Source: JACKII01 sp963807085 (GTDB lineage: Bacteria; Pseudomonadota; Alphaproteobacteria; Bin95). From it: a stretch of DNA of 64,000 nt. The position numbers and the translations under genes are program-made. Under the pieces are notes generated by a model that searched no databases, had not been told where the DNA came from, and was given only the letters and a program-made list of their open reading frames with translations. Positions within the stretch are counted from its first letter, which is position 1; every line of letters begins with the position of its first letter. This document shows positions 17,193 to 26,297 of this stretch, in pieces. The stretch lies in contig CAWEBB010000007.1 of assembly GCA_963807085.1 (NCBI GenBank), positions 124,001 to 188,000 of the forward strand, in the 5' to 3' direction.

Positions 17193-18179
17193 ATGGCATC
17201 GCAAAGACCGTTGGTCATCGTCACGCGCAAACTGCCTGCCTCAATCGAAACCCGGTTGATGGAATTGTTCGACACGCGTCTGAACACCACTGACGAGCCG
17301 ATGTCCAGCCATCAACTGATCGAGGCCGTCAGGCAAGCCGATGTACTGGTGCCCACCGTCACCGACCGGATCGGCTCGGAGATCCTTGCCGAAGCCGACG
17401 GAAAGCTGCGGCTGCTGGCGAATTTCGGCGCGGGCGTCGATCATATCGACCTGGCCGCGGCCAAGGAGAAAGGCGTGATGGTCACCAACACGCCTGGCGT
17501 GCTGACCAGCGACACCGCCGACCTGACCATGGCCCTGATTCTGGCGGTGCCCCGACGGATTTCCGAAGGGGAGCGGCTGGTGCGCTCAGGCGGGTGGGGC
17601 GGCTGGTCGCCCACCAGCCTGCTGGGACGGCGGGTGGCGGGCAAGCGCCTCGGCATCATCGGCATGGGGCGGATCGGCAGCGCGGTGGCCCGCCGGGCCA
17701 GGGCGTTCGGCATCTCGATCCACTACCACAACCGGCACCGGGTCGACACGGACCTGGAATCCCAGTTGGAGGCGACCTATTGGGAGAGCCTCGACCAGAT
17801 GCTGGCCCGGATGGACATCATCTCGATCAACTGCCCGCGCACACCGGCGACCTATCACCTGCTGAATGCACGGCGCATCGCCCTGATGCCGGCCAACGCC
17901 TATATCGTGAACACGTCGCGCGGTGACGTGATCGACGAGGCGGCGCTGGGCCAAGCCCTGCGCGAGCACCGCGTTGCAGGTGCCGGCCTGGACGTCTTCG
18001 AGCGCGAGCCCGCCGTCGATCCTTCGCTCATGGGCCTGGACAATTGCGTGTTGCTGCCGCACATGGCGTCCTCGACCCAGGAAGCGCGCACCGAAATGGG
18101 CGAAAAGGTCATCATCAATATCAAGGCCTTCGCAGACGGCCACAAACCGCCGGACCGCGTGCTGCAAAGCATGTTTTGA
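17193..18179 (+). CDS. D-2-hydroxyacid dehydrogenase (glyoxylate/hydroxypyruvate reductase type)
   Basis: A 328-residue NAD(P)-dependent dehydrogenase. The nucleotide motif is GIIGMGRIGSAVARRARAFG. The catalytic Arg is in VNTSRGDVIDE, the Glu in LDVFEREP and the His in LLPHMASST. FGAGVDHIDLAAAKEKGV is typical of the GyaR-like group that reduces glyoxylate or hydroxypyruvate. The ATG at 17193 is used; the frame stays open to 17025, but that stretch is antisense to the SH3 signal peptide. Confidence 0.92.
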   Translation: MASQRPLVIVTRKLPASIETRLMELFDTRLNTTDEPMSSHQLIEAVRQADVLVPTVTDRIGSEILAEADGKLRLLANFGAGVDHIDLAAAKEKGVMVTNTPGVLTSDTADLTMALILAVPRRISEGERLVRSGGWGGWSPTSLLGRRVAGKRLGIIGMGRIGSAVARRARAFGISIHYHNRHRVDTDLESQLEATYWESLDQMLARMDIISINCPRTPATYHLLNARRIALMPANAYIVNTSRGDVIDEAALGQALREHRVAGAGLDVFEREPAVDPSLMGLDNCVLLPHMASSTQEARTEMGEKVIINIKAFADGHKPPDRVLQSMF

Positions 18180-18206
18180 GCATTTGCTGACGCCCCCTTT
18201 TCCACC

Positions 18207-18223
18207 CCCGAGCCTGTCGAAGG
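18207..18223. repeat. Partial copy of the GAGCTTGTCGAAGG-type repeat
   Basis: CCCGAGCCTGTCGAAGG, between the hydroxyacid dehydrogenase and ychF, matches the core of the element at 15714-15732 with a few changes. Confidence 0.45.
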
Positions 18224-18270
18224 TAAAGCGCCGTATGGCGGCGCGCGAAAATACGGAGTTTTGAAAGCCC

Positions 18271-19368
18271 ATGGGGTTCAATTGCGGCATTGTCGGACTG
18301 CCCAATGTCGGCAAGTCGACGCTGTTCAACGCGCTGACCGCGACGCAAGCGGCAGAGGCGGCCAACTACCCGTTCTGCACGATCGAACCGAACACGGGCC
18401 GCGTCGCCGTGCCGGACGAACGGCTGGACAAGATCGCCGCCATAGCCAAATCGGCCAAGACCATCCACACCCAGTTGGAGTTCGTCGATATTGCGGGCCT
18501 GGTCCGCGGCGCCAGCAAGGGCGAGGGCCTGGGCAACCAGTTCCTCGCCAATATCCGCGAGTGCGACGCCATCGCCCACGTGCTGCGCTGTTTCGAGGAC
18601 GAGAACATCACGCATGTGGAAGGCTCGATCGACCCAATCCGCGACGCGGAGACCATCGAGACCGAGCTGATGCTGGCCGACCTGGACAGCCTGGAGCGCC
18701 GCTTCGAGCAGATCGCCAAGCGCGCCAAGGGCAACGACCGCGAGGCCAAGGAACTGGCCGCGGTGATGGAGCCGATCATCGCCGCATTGCGCGACGGCCG
18801 GCCCGCCCGCACGGTGGAATTCCCGAAGGAGCAGCGCGAGACGGTGCGCCGCCTGCATCTGCTGACCGACAAGCCTATCATGTATATCTGCAACGTGGAC
18901 GAGGATTCGGCCGCTACCGGCAACGAATGGTCGGAAAAAGTCACCGCCTGGGCCACGGATCAGGGTGCGGAGGCCGTCACCATCGCCGCCGCCATCGAGG
19001 CGGAAGTGGCCTCTCTGCCGGAGGACGAACAGGCGGAGTTCCTGGAGAGCCTGGGCCTGGAAGAACCGGGCCTCGACCGGGTGATCCGGGCGGGCTACCG
19101 GCTGCTGGGGCTGCTGACGTTCTTCACCGCCGGGCCAAAGGAAGCCCGCGCCTGGACCGTGCGCCAGGGCGCGGCAGCACCGGAGGCGGCGGGCGAGATC
19201 CACACCGACTTCCGGCGCGGCTTCATCGCGGCCGAGACCATCGCCTACGCTGACTTCCTCGCCTGCAAGGGCGAGGCGGGCGCGAAAGAGGCCGGCAAGA
19301 TGCGCCAGGAAGGCCGCGACTACCGCGTCAAAGACGGCGACGTGCTGCTGTTTCGGTTTAACGTTTAG
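18271..19368 (+). CDS. ychF: Redox-regulated ribosome-associated ATPase YchF
   Basis: A 365-residue Obg-family P-loop protein that binds ATP in preference to GTP. The P-loop is GLPNVGKST and switch II is DIAGLVRGASKGEGLGNQFL. The non-canonical base-recognition motif is in YICNVDED (NVDE replaces NKxD, which explains the ATP preference). The C-terminal TGS-like domain has FFTAGPKEARAWTVRQGAAAPEAAG and ends YRVKDGDVLLFRFNV. Full length, with GGAG upstream. Confidence 0.97.
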   Translation: MGFNCGIVGLPNVGKSTLFNALTATQAAEAANYPFCTIEPNTGRVAVPDERLDKIAAIAKSAKTIHTQLEFVDIAGLVRGASKGEGLGNQFLANIRECDAIAHVLRCFEDENITHVEGSIDPIRDAETIETELMLADLDSLERRFEQIAKRAKGNDREAKELAAVMEPIIAALRDGRPARTVEFPKEQRETVRRLHLLTDKPIMYICNVDEDSAATGNEWSEKVTAWATDQGAEAVTIAAAIEAEVASLPEDEQAEFLESLGLEEPGLDRVIRAGYRLLGLLTFFTAGPKEARAWTVRQGAAAPEAAGEIHTDFRRGFIAAETIAYADFLACKGEAGAKEAGKMRQEGRDYRVKDGDVLLFRFNV

Positions 19369-19557
19369 GCGGTCGCTGCGGTCACGCCCCGCCACGCGCC
19401 GGATGCGGGATCCATTCCAGAGCCGGTTAAGCTAAGCGGCAACGCCACTCAGCCACAATCAACGCGAAGGCTCCGACAGAACAACCTATTGCAAGATCAA
19501 ATCCAGCGCATCTCTGCCCGATGATATGCATGTGGGCTTGGAAGGGTCATCCTTTCG

Positions 19558-20277
19558 TCACTCCCATTTGCAGCCGCCCTCGCCCAGCGTGCCCGGGCAG
19601 TTGACGGTGAACACCTCGCAGGGGCCAACGTCGACCTCCTCACAGTCCATCTTGCACGAATTAGGGTTAGTCGAGGTGCATTTGAGCTTGCAACAATAGC
19701 GCTGCTCATCAACAGGCGGCAAAATCCCGATAGGAAAGTTGCTACGAAACAGCACGTTGTTCGCTTGCGAGTTGTTGGTCGGGCAGTTGCCTTGCGACTT
19801 GCATTGGTCACGGCTGACGAGCTTGGTGCACCAGCGCCGTCCTTTATCATGCGAGCCGTCGCCGCCGCAACTTTCTCGGCCGGTGCACACCCGCCAGTAA
19901 TTGCGGCGCCCCTTCCACCAGCGGCCGCAGCCCGCCTGAAACACGACCGCGGCAAGTTCGTCCGATATGCCGGCGGCCGCATCGGACACGACCGAAACCA
20001 CCCCGCGTTCGTCGAAGGCGACCGGCAACTCGGCCACCATTTCGCCTGAAATCAACTCAATCAATCGGTAGGTACCGCTGCCGCCGTCGCCGACGACCAA
20101 GGCGGCTTGCAGAACGCCAATTTGTCCATCCTCGGCGACCTGGATGACAATCGTGTCGACCGGCAGAACGCTGCCATCGTGGAAAAGCTCCGGATCATAA
20201 CCGGTCTCGGCAGGGTGCGCGTGGAGGGCGGAGGCACCCAGAAATACAGCCAAAAAAACTGCGATAAGATGTACCAT
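19558..20277 (-). CDS. Secreted cysteine-rich protein of unknown function
   Basis: A 239-residue protein. From the ATG at 20277 (GAAGGGA upstream) it starts with a signal peptide, MVHLIAVFLAVFLGASALHA. The first half has no cysteine and looks like beta strands (TIVIQVAEDGQIGVLQAALVV). The second half has 14 cysteines in about 125 residues, including WCTKLVSRDQCKSQGNCP, YCCKLKCTS and CKMDCEEVDVGPC. The even number suggests seven disulfides in the periplasm or outside the cell. I do not recognise the family. It stands alone, with a palindromic repeat upstream. Confidence 0.6.
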   Translation of the reverse strand: MVHLIAVFLAVFLGASALHAHPAETGYDPELFHDGSVLPVDTIVIQVAEDGQIGVLQAALVVGDGGSGTYRLIELISGEMVAELPVAFDERGVVSVVSDAAAGISDELAAVVFQAGCGRWWKGRRNYWRVCTGRESCGGDGSHDKGRRWCTKLVSRDQCKSQGNCPTNNSQANNVLFRSNFPIGILPPVDEQRYCCKLKCTSTNPNSCKMDCEEVDVGPCEVFTVNCPGTLGEGGCKWE

Positions 20278-20436
20278 ATCAATGATCCCTTCACCGAAGA
20301 TCCGTGAATGATACTCATTTGCAAGCACATTAACCAGTTTCTGCAGTGCGGTCAATTTTCTTTGGTCAGACGGCCCGGCCGCAATCCTCTGCCCCGCGCA
20401 CCAGACCGCCAGCACAGTTTTCTTGCCTTTCGGGGT

Positions 20437-20470
20437 CATTGCGAGCCGCCCGTGGCGGAGCGGCAATCCA
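20437..20470. repeat. Nested palindromic repeat ATTGC...GCAAT
   Basis: ATTGC at 20438-20442 pairs with GCAAT at 20463-20467. Inside, CCGCC (20446-20450) pairs with GGCGG (20454-20458). The form (TCATTGCGAGC...GGCAATCCA) is that of dispersed intergenic repeats seen in several alphaproteobacteria. It lies upstream of the cysteine-rich gene. Confidence 0.5.
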
Positions 20471-20595
20471 TCAGAGGGAATTGCCAAGCAGTAATGGGAC
20501 AGTTGAACTGAACTCACCCATCAAGAAGCAATTTCCACGGCTCTGTTCCCGCGCCGGAGGCTCGGCATCACCCAGGATGAGGTGAGTGCAGTAGG

Positions 20596-20607
20596 TGTCA
20601 GAAATGG
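20596..20607 (+). repeat. Left 12-bp inverted repeat flanking the decayed island
   Basis: TGTCAGAAATGG here is an exact inverted copy of 22675-22686. The bases just inside both copies are also similar (CGTTTT shifted by one). It may be an end of a lost transposable element. Confidence 0.4.
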
Positions 20608-20630
20608 TCGTTTTCGCCTGTGACAAAAAC

Positions 20631-20976
20631 TTATGAGTTTTGACCGCTTCCTTCGCCGCAGCGGACCTTCACTGCCACGCTAACAAGCGGAGGCAACGCG
20701 GGACCTTCGAGACGCTTGGACTGGCCGGATAAAAGCCACTCGGTCAACCCTCGAAGCTCTGCGATGCCCTGCGCGCCGCCTCCCGCTTGACGCTGAGAAA
20801 AAAGGACCGCGATGCAGCCAACCAGCAAGACCGCGCCCCCTACAAGATCGGGAAGGCGGGTCGCGTCGATCAGCAACGCAGTGATCGCGACTAACGCCAG
20901 AATGGCGGCCGTCAGCCGAGCATCGGCGACAAACATGCCGAACAGTTCGGCACAGGACGTCCTTGAGGATGTTCAT
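20631..20976 (-). pseudogene. Remnant of a small membrane protein gene
   Basis: Beginning at the ATG at 20976, which overlaps the stop of the upstream COG4280 remnant as ATGA, the sequence reads MNILKDVLC. It then shifts frame within about 15 nt to ELFGMFVADARLTAAILALV. Two hydrophobic helices follow (AAILALVAITALLI and VGGAVLLVGCIAVLF). The C-terminal stretch looks non-native. The family is unknown. It is part of the decayed block. Confidence 0.5.
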
Positions 20977-21707
20977 TGCACCAACTCCCTCGATGGCTGC
21001 CGCGCCACCCGCGCGGCCAGCAGCCCGCGCCCAGGAACAGCGCCGCGAAGACGAACAGCGCCAGATCCGCCCGGGCCAGTCGACGCCCAGTCCCTCGCCG
21101 GTCCAGAACACGCCAAAGGCCGACAGCATGACGCCGACACCGAATTTCAGCGTGTTCTCCGGCACGCGTCGCCAGCGGCCGGTGCAGCGACGCGCCGATC
21201 GCCAGGACCAGGCACAGGCCGCCAGCGCGCCCAGGCTGGCCGGCCAAATCAGCCCGCGTCCGGCGCCGACCGCGATCACGATGAAGACGACCTCCAGCCC
21301 TTCCAGCAGCACCGCCTTGAATGCGGCGATCCCCGCGATCCAGTCGTGCGATGTCTTCTGCCGTTCGTGCCTCCGCCTCAGCTCCGCCGTTTCGCGGCGA
21401 AGATCGCGTCCTCGTCGTGCAGCGGGATCACGCCCGCCGCCCGCAGGGCTGCCTTGCGCAGCCAGCCGATGCCGAACAGCAGGAGCAGCACGCCGATCAC
21501 CAGTTGCAAAGGCAGCGGCACGGTCAGCAGAGGGCCCAGTCAGGACGACTGCCGCCAGAACGATAGCGCGGCCGCCGTGCCGAGCACAGCGGGCCGCCAT
21601 CCGCGCAGCGTCGCCACCGCCAGGATGATCGTGAAGGCCTCGACGACCTCGACCACCGAGGCGAAAAAGCCGACCCGATGGCGGGGCCGCCGTGGACCAT
21701 TCAGCAT
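20973..21707 (-). pseudogene. COG4280-type membrane protein, multiply frameshifted
   Basis: Pieces of one membrane protein lie in all three frames in the right order. They are GFFASVVEVVEAFTIILAVA, then LTVPLPLQLVIGVLLLLFGI, then FKAVLLEGLEVVFIVIAVGA, LVLAIGASLH, NTLKFGVGVMLSAFGVFWTG, ADLALFVFAALFLGAG and a tail ending SRELVQ. Frame changes occur near 21543, 21392, 21214, 21170, 21075 and 21015. The repeated E-x-x-E/E-G-L-E helices resemble the COG4280 family of predicted transporters. With six or more shifts it cannot make a product. Confidence 0.7.
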
Positions 21708-21925
21708 CGCACACCTCTCCGTCCGGCACTCGGTTCAGTCCCATCGACGTCCTCCCGACTGCTCTCGACGCGGCACGGCGATGTCGTCGGCAGATAATCT
21801 TCGAGAGGGCGAAGTGGACGCGTTGCCGTTGCCGGTCAGCCAGAGGGCGAGAGCCGTTGGCCCGGATGATCAAAGATATGGCGCGAACCTCATCACGGGA
21901 ATTGGCCGTTGAACTGTCAGCTCAT
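21708..21925. other. Gap between the two pseudogenes, no recognisable gene
   Basis: An ATG overlaps the ChrB-like stop region (ATG at 21925, sequence MNELTVQRPIPVMRFAPYL) but stops after 19 codons. The remainder shows no family resemblance. It may be a further decayed reading frame of the same operon. Confidence 0.3.
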
Positions 21926-22482
21926 TCATTGCTTTGACCTCATGTTTTCGTCATGGGCGTCGAACACGCGCCGGGCATAGTCGTCCAGCACCGCCTCGCA
22001 TCCCTTCAGCCGCTCCGCGCGCCTTCTCGGCCCGGTCGCCACCGTAGAAATCCAGCTTCTCGATCTTCGCCAGCCAGCCCTGAAGCTTCTTCAGATCGAC
22101 GTCGTTCTCTTCCAGCTCGGCATAGGTGTAATGGCTGGCGGCGACCTCCTTGGCGACTTCGCGCTCGAAGTCGTCGCACTTGTCGATGAACTCCTCATAG
22201 GCGTCGTCCCGTTCCGCCTTGAACCGGGCCGACGACCTTGTCCTCCTGCGCGCGGTCCAGCGCCACGGTTTCCAGGATCACGCTTTCGCCGTTCGCCTCG
22301 GTCACGTCGTTCTCCAGCATCTTGAGCCGGCGGACGTGGTCGTCGGTTTTCGGCAGCACGCAAACGCCATTCTGAAGATAGACCGCGCCCATCCCCTTCA
22401 GCTTGCGCCAGACCGCAACCCGCTTCGCGGCAGGTTCGGGTGGAACCTTGTAGGTCAGCAGAAGCCAAGAAATGTTATTCAT
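21926..22482 (-). pseudogene. ChrB-like (chromate-resistance regulator N-domain) protein, frameshifted
   Basis: The N-terminal part, SWLLLTYKVPPEPAAKRVAVW, RKLKGMGAVYLQNGVCVLP and ENDVTEANGESVILET, matches the ChrB N-terminal domain, a PaaX-like winged-helix fold. The frame shifts near 22227 to continue as FKAERDDAYEEFIDKCDDFE and HYTYAELEENDVDLKKLQGW. It shifts again near 22020 to ERLKGCEAVLDDYARRVFDA, ending HDENMRSKQ. With the two shifts repaired the protein is about 185 residues. It lies first in a decayed operon with COG4280. Confidence 0.7.
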
Positions 22483-22937
22483 GGACGAATATGATGTAAC
22501 GACCGTAACATGTCAAAAGGGTCTGCGAACGATGCCCTTCTCACCGATATGGCGAAATTGTCATGTATACTGTGGAGCATCGGGCTCTTTGGGCTCAAGG
22601 ACCGGGATTGTCGCTGGATCACTAATGCCGGCGTTGGAGAAAACCACTACCACAACCTATTGGTCAAAAACGGTCCATTTCTGACATTTCCAGGTTGATT
22701 GTGAAAATTAGGGAAATTCCTGCGGACGGAACCCCTTGGCGAAACCACCGCAGGTTCTGACCCGTTTTTGATAGGGCAAGAAGCAGGTCTTCAGAACTTT
22801 TTCCATCGTGCTCGAACCTATCGCCAATTCTGGTCCAGCCCCCATCAGTACGCAATCGGGCTTGGTATCTCCGCGTCCTGGGGGCTAGGCTAGCGGCAAC
22901 CTCGACGAAACCGCTATTCCCTCAGGAAACGCCACAC
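22483..22937. other. Low-GC intergenic region
   Basis: 455 bp between the ChrB remnant and the CoA-transferase. Its base composition is visibly more AT-rich than its neighbours. It contains the right inverted repeat at 22675-22686. No convincing gene, hairpin-U terminator or RNA was seen. It presumably holds the CoA-transferase promoter and the scar of the island. Confidence 0.4.
22675..22686 (-). repeat. Right 12-bp inverted repeat flanking the decayed island
   Basis: CCATTTCTGACA is the exact reverse complement of 20596-20607. The two copies enclose 2.09 kb containing only pseudogenes and AT-rich DNA. Confidence 0.4.
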
Positions 22938-24122
22938 ATGAAACCGCAGCCGCTCGCGGGGATCCGCGTCCTCGACCTGACCCAGATCTACCAGGGCCCT
23001 TACGCCACTTTCCTCATGGCCATGGCCGGGGCGGAGGTCATCAAGATCGAACCGCCCGGCGGCGAGCGCTCCCGGCGCGGCGGGGGCGAGGATACGCCGC
23101 TCGCCTTCGCCATGCTGAACTCCAACAAGAAAAGCCTGACACTCAATCTCAAGAGCCAAAAAGGCAAAGACCTGCTGCTGGCCATGGTGGAAAAGGCGGA
23201 CGTGCTGACCGAGAACTTCGCGTCCGGCACCATGGAGCGGCTGGGCCTCGGCTGGGAGGTTCTGCGCGAACGCAACCCGAAGCTGATCTACGGCTCTGCC
23301 AACGGCTATGGCAGCTTCGGGCCGGACTGGGACCAGCTCGCCATGGATCACACGGTCCAGGCCGCGAGCGGCATCATGAGCATCACCGGCGAAACCGGCG
23401 GACCGCCCGCCCGCGCCGGCGGCCAGGTCGGCGATATCATGGGCGGCACCCATTTCTATGGCGCGCTGGTGACGGCGCTGCTCGGCCGCGAGCGCACCGG
23501 CCAAGGCACGCGGGTCGAAAGCGCCATGATTGAGGCGATCTATTTCAACATCTCCAGCGAATATTCCCACTACCACCGCACCGGCCTGATCCCGGAGCGT
23601 CGGGGCGACAAATCCCCGGGTCCGGTCGCTCCCTATGGCCGCTACCAGTGCTCCGACGGTTGGGTCGCGCTGATCATCGTGAGCGAGCCCCAATGGAAAA
23701 GCCTCTGCCGCCTGATCGGGCGGGAGGAATTGGCTGACGATCCAGCCTATGAGGGTAACCCGAACCGACACCCGAAGGAGGAGGAGATCAACGGCATGAT
23801 CTCCGACTGGACCCGGGACCAGACGCGGGACGAGGTGTTCGACAAGATGCGTGCCGCCCGCCTGCCCGTCGCACCGGTGCGCGATGTGGCGGAGGTCATG
23901 AACGATCGGCACCTGCATGCGCGCGGCATGCTGAACCGGATGCAGCATCCCTATATGGGCGACGTGGTGCTGCCATCGTCGCCGTTGCGACTGTTCGACT
24001 ATCAAACCAGCCCGTTGCAATTCTTCCCAGAGATCGGTGCGAACAACCAGGACGTGCTGGCCGACCTGCTCGGCATGAGCGAAAGCGAAGTGCAGACGCT
24101 CGCGGACGAAGGCGTGATCTGA
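22938..24122 (+). CDS. Family III CoA-transferase (CaiB/BaiF)
   Basis: A 394-residue CoA-transferase that moves CoA between carboxylic acids through a covalent Asp-CoA intermediate. Family marks are LAGIRVLDLTQIYQGPYATF, GAEVIKIEPPGGERSR, NKKSLTLNLKS, and ADVLTENFASGTMERLGLG. The catalytic Asp is probably in AMDHTVQAASGIM, followed by RAGGQVGDIMGG. The substrate is not predictable. AGGAAA precedes the ATG. An amidohydrolase gene follows after 44 bp. Confidence 0.93.
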   Translation: MKPQPLAGIRVLDLTQIYQGPYATFLMAMAGAEVIKIEPPGGERSRRGGGEDTPLAFAMLNSNKKSLTLNLKSQKGKDLLLAMVEKADVLTENFASGTMERLGLGWEVLRERNPKLIYGSANGYGSFGPDWDQLAMDHTVQAASGIMSITGETGGPPARAGGQVGDIMGGTHFYGALVTALLGRERTGQGTRVESAMIEAIYFNISSEYSHYHRTGLIPERRGDKSPGPVAPYGRYQCSDGWVALIIVSEPQWKSLCRLIGREELADDPAYEGNPNRHPKEEEINGMISDWTRDQTRDEVFDKMRAARLPVAPVRDVAEVMNDRHLHARGMLNRMQHPYMGDVVLPSSPLRLFDYQTSPLQFFPEIGANNQDVLADLLGMSESEVQTLADEGVI

Positions 24123-24166
24123 GACGTGATTTAGCCGACCCTCCCCTGATACAAAGGAAAAGCCCG

Positions 24167-25195
24167 ATGGCGGAGCAACGCGAAAAGAAGGTGATGGGCC
24201 AGAGTGTGCCGGACGAAGCATGGCTCGCGCAGGTGGTGGAGGAGGCGCTGGAGCCGAACCTGCCCATCGTCGACCCACACCATCATCTATGGGTGCGCAA
24301 CGGCGCGACCTATCTGGTGCCAGAACTGGCGGCCGATCTGGCGAGCGGCCACAACGTGAGCTCCACCGTCTTCGCCGAGTGCCATTCCATGTACCGCCAG
24401 GACGGCCCGGAGGAACTGCGCTCGCTCGGCGAAACTGAGTTCGTCGCCGGCTGCGCCGCCATGGGTGCGAGCGGCGCATTCGGCGAGGCCCGTATCTGCG
24501 AGGCGATGGTTGGCCGGGTGGAACTTACCCTCGGCGAGCAGACGCGCGCCATCTTCGAGCAGCACCTGGAGCGCTCCGGCGGCCGTTTCCGCGGCGTGCG
24601 CTACTCGACCGCCTGGGATGCGAGCGAGCGCATCAACAATGTCGCCCACCGCCAGCACCAGTTGATCGAGCCGGAAGTGAAGGCCGCGGCGGGCGTGATG
24701 GCCGACATGGGCCTCAGCCTGGATTGCTGGCTGTATCACCCGCAGCTAGGCGATGTGGCAACCCTGGCGGCCGAGCATCCGGGCCTCACCATCGTGCTCA
24801 ACCACACCGGCGTGCCGATCCTGGGCGGACCCTACCGCGACAAGCGGGATGAGGTGTTCGAGGACTGGAAGCACGGCATGGCGGACGTGGCGCAGCATCC
24901 GAATGTCTATCTGAAGCTAGGCGCGCTGCCGATCCTGCGGGCGGCGGACGCCGACCGCTCGCTGCCGCCCGGCTCGGAAGAGGTGGCGGCGGCGTGGAAG
25001 CCCTGGATGGACTACTGCATCGAAACCTTTGGCCCCACCCGCTGCATGTTCGAGTCCAACTTTCCGGTGCAAAAGCTCTGGTCCAGCTACGCCGTCACCT
25101 GGAACGCCTTCAAGCGCATTGCCGCCGGCGCCACCACCGACGAGAAAGCGCATTTGTTCTCCGGTGCCGCCCGCGCGGCCTATCGGCTGTCCTGA
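24167..25195 (+). CDS. Amidohydrolase family 2 protein (COG3618 type)
   Basis: A 342-residue metal-dependent TIM-barrel hydrolase or lactonase. The metal-binding HxH is in IVDPHHHLWVR. A further ligand is the His in VLNHTGVPI, and the late Asp/Asn position is near CMFESNFPVQKLW. Related enzymes hydrolyse lactones or decarboxylate aromatic acids. Pairing with a CoA-transferase suggests a carboxylic-acid catabolic route. AAAGGAAA precedes the ATG. Confidence 0.87.
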   Translation: MAEQREKKVMGQSVPDEAWLAQVVEEALEPNLPIVDPHHHLWVRNGATYLVPELAADLASGHNVSSTVFAECHSMYRQDGPEELRSLGETEFVAGCAAMGASGAFGEARICEAMVGRVELTLGEQTRAIFEQHLERSGGRFRGVRYSTAWDASERINNVAHRQHQLIEPEVKAAAGVMADMGLSLDCWLYHPQLGDVATLAAEHPGLTIVLNHTGVPILGGPYRDKRDEVFEDWKHGMADVAQHPNVYLKLGALPILRAADADRSLPPGSEEVAAAWKPWMDYCIETFGPTRCMFESNFPVQKLWSSYAVTWNAFKRIAAGATTDEKAHLFSGAARAAYRLS

Positions 25196-25241
25196 CCCAA
25201 ACATGGATGGCTTGGCGGCGGCATGAAGCGGTAGGTTGAGG

Positions 25242-26297
25242 TCACCGCAACGCGGCGTTGATCTTGTCCAACTCGCTGCTGCCGGGGCAAAGGTCCGCCT
25301 CGCCTAGCTGGTTCAGCGGCGTCTTCACGGTCTTCAGGCTGCCATGCAGATCTTGCGGCAGCGGGTTCAGATACAGCAGCCCGGTCGCCAGTTCGCCGGC
25401 CTGGTTCTTTTCCTCGATGAAAGCCAGCGCGCCCGCCTTGTCGGCCGGGTCATAGTCCGGCGTTATCTTGCGCAGGCGCAGGGTCACGCCGTCCGCCTGG
25501 GGCACCTCCACCATTTCGCCGGGCGCATAGTCCGCGGTCAGGGGCGGCGCCCCCAGGATCACGTCCAGCCGGTTAACGGTCTCGTTGTGCTCGCGCACGA
25601 AGTCATAGCTCTTGGTGGAACCCGCATGGTTGTTGAAGGCCACGCACGGGGAAACCACATCCAGGATTGCCGCACCCGGATGGCTGACCGCCGCCTTGAT
25701 CAGCGGCACCAACTGGCTCTTGTCGCCGGAAAAAGAGCGGGCCACGAAGCTCGCGCCCATGATGATCGCCAGCGAGGCGAGATCGATGCCGGCATCGTTA
25801 TTGACCGCCCCCTTCTTCGCTACCGAGCCCTTGTCGGCAGTTGCGGAGAACTGGCCCTTGGTCAAACCATAAACGCCATTGTTCATGACGATATAGGTCA
25901 TGTTCACGCCGCGGCGCATCAGGTGCGCAAACTGGCCGAGCCCGATGGAGGCGCTATCGCCATCGCCGGAGACACCCATGTAAATCAGGTCGCGGTTCGC
26001 CATGTTCGCGCCGGTCAGCACGCTCGGCATGCGGCCATGCACGGTGTTAAACCCGTGGCTGTTGCCGAGGAAATAGGTCGGCGCCTTCGACGAGCAGCCG
26101 ATACCGGACAGCTTGGCTACCCGGTGCGGCTCGATGGAAAGCTCAAAGCAGGCCTGCACGATGGCGGCGCTGATCAAGTCGTGGCCGCAACCGGCACAGA
26201 GGGTCGAGATCGCGCCCTCATAGTCCCGGCGGGTGTAGCCGACCTCGTTCTTCGGCAGCGCCGGATGATGCAATTTGGGTTTGGTGATATAGGTCAT
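25242..26297 (-). CDS. korB: 2-oxoacid:ferredoxin oxidoreductase, beta subunit
   Basis: A 351-residue thiamine-diphosphate-binding subunit. CAGCGHDLISAAI gives the Fe-S/TPP region. SGIGCSSKAPTYF and HGRMPSVLTGANMANRDL follow. The TPP-Mg motif is GVSGDGDSASIGLGQFAHLMRRGVN with NNGVYGLTKGQ. It works with KorA to convert a 2-oxoacid (2-oxoglutarate is likely) plus CoA to the acyl-CoA and reduced ferredoxin. The ATG overlaps the korA stop (ATGA). Confidence 0.93.
   Translation of the reverse strand: MTYITKPKLHHPALPKNEVGYTRRDYEGAISTLCAGCGHDLISAAIVQACFELSIEPHRVAKLSGIGCSSKAPTYFLGNSHGFNTVHGRMPSVLTGANMANRDLIYMGVSGDGDSASIGLGQFAHLMRRGVNMTYIVMNNGVYGLTKGQFSATADKGSVAKKGAVNNDAGIDLASLAIIMGASFVARSFSGDKSQLVPLIKAAVSHPGAAILDVVSPCVAFNNHAGSTKSYDFVREHNETVNRLDVILGAPPLTADYAPGEMVEVPQADGVTLRLRKITPDYDPADKAGALAFIEEKNQAGELATGLLYLNPLPQDLHGSLKTVKTPLNQLGEADLCPGSSELDKINAALR

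Noticed and set aside
22472..22698. Two overlapping small + strand frames
   Set aside because: They sit in the scar of the decayed island, overlap each other in different frames and include the inverted repeat.
22914..24479. 521-codon open frame on the - strand
   Set aside because: Antisense of the CoA-transferase and amidohydrolase; composition rich in His/Arg/Gln as expected for a shadow.
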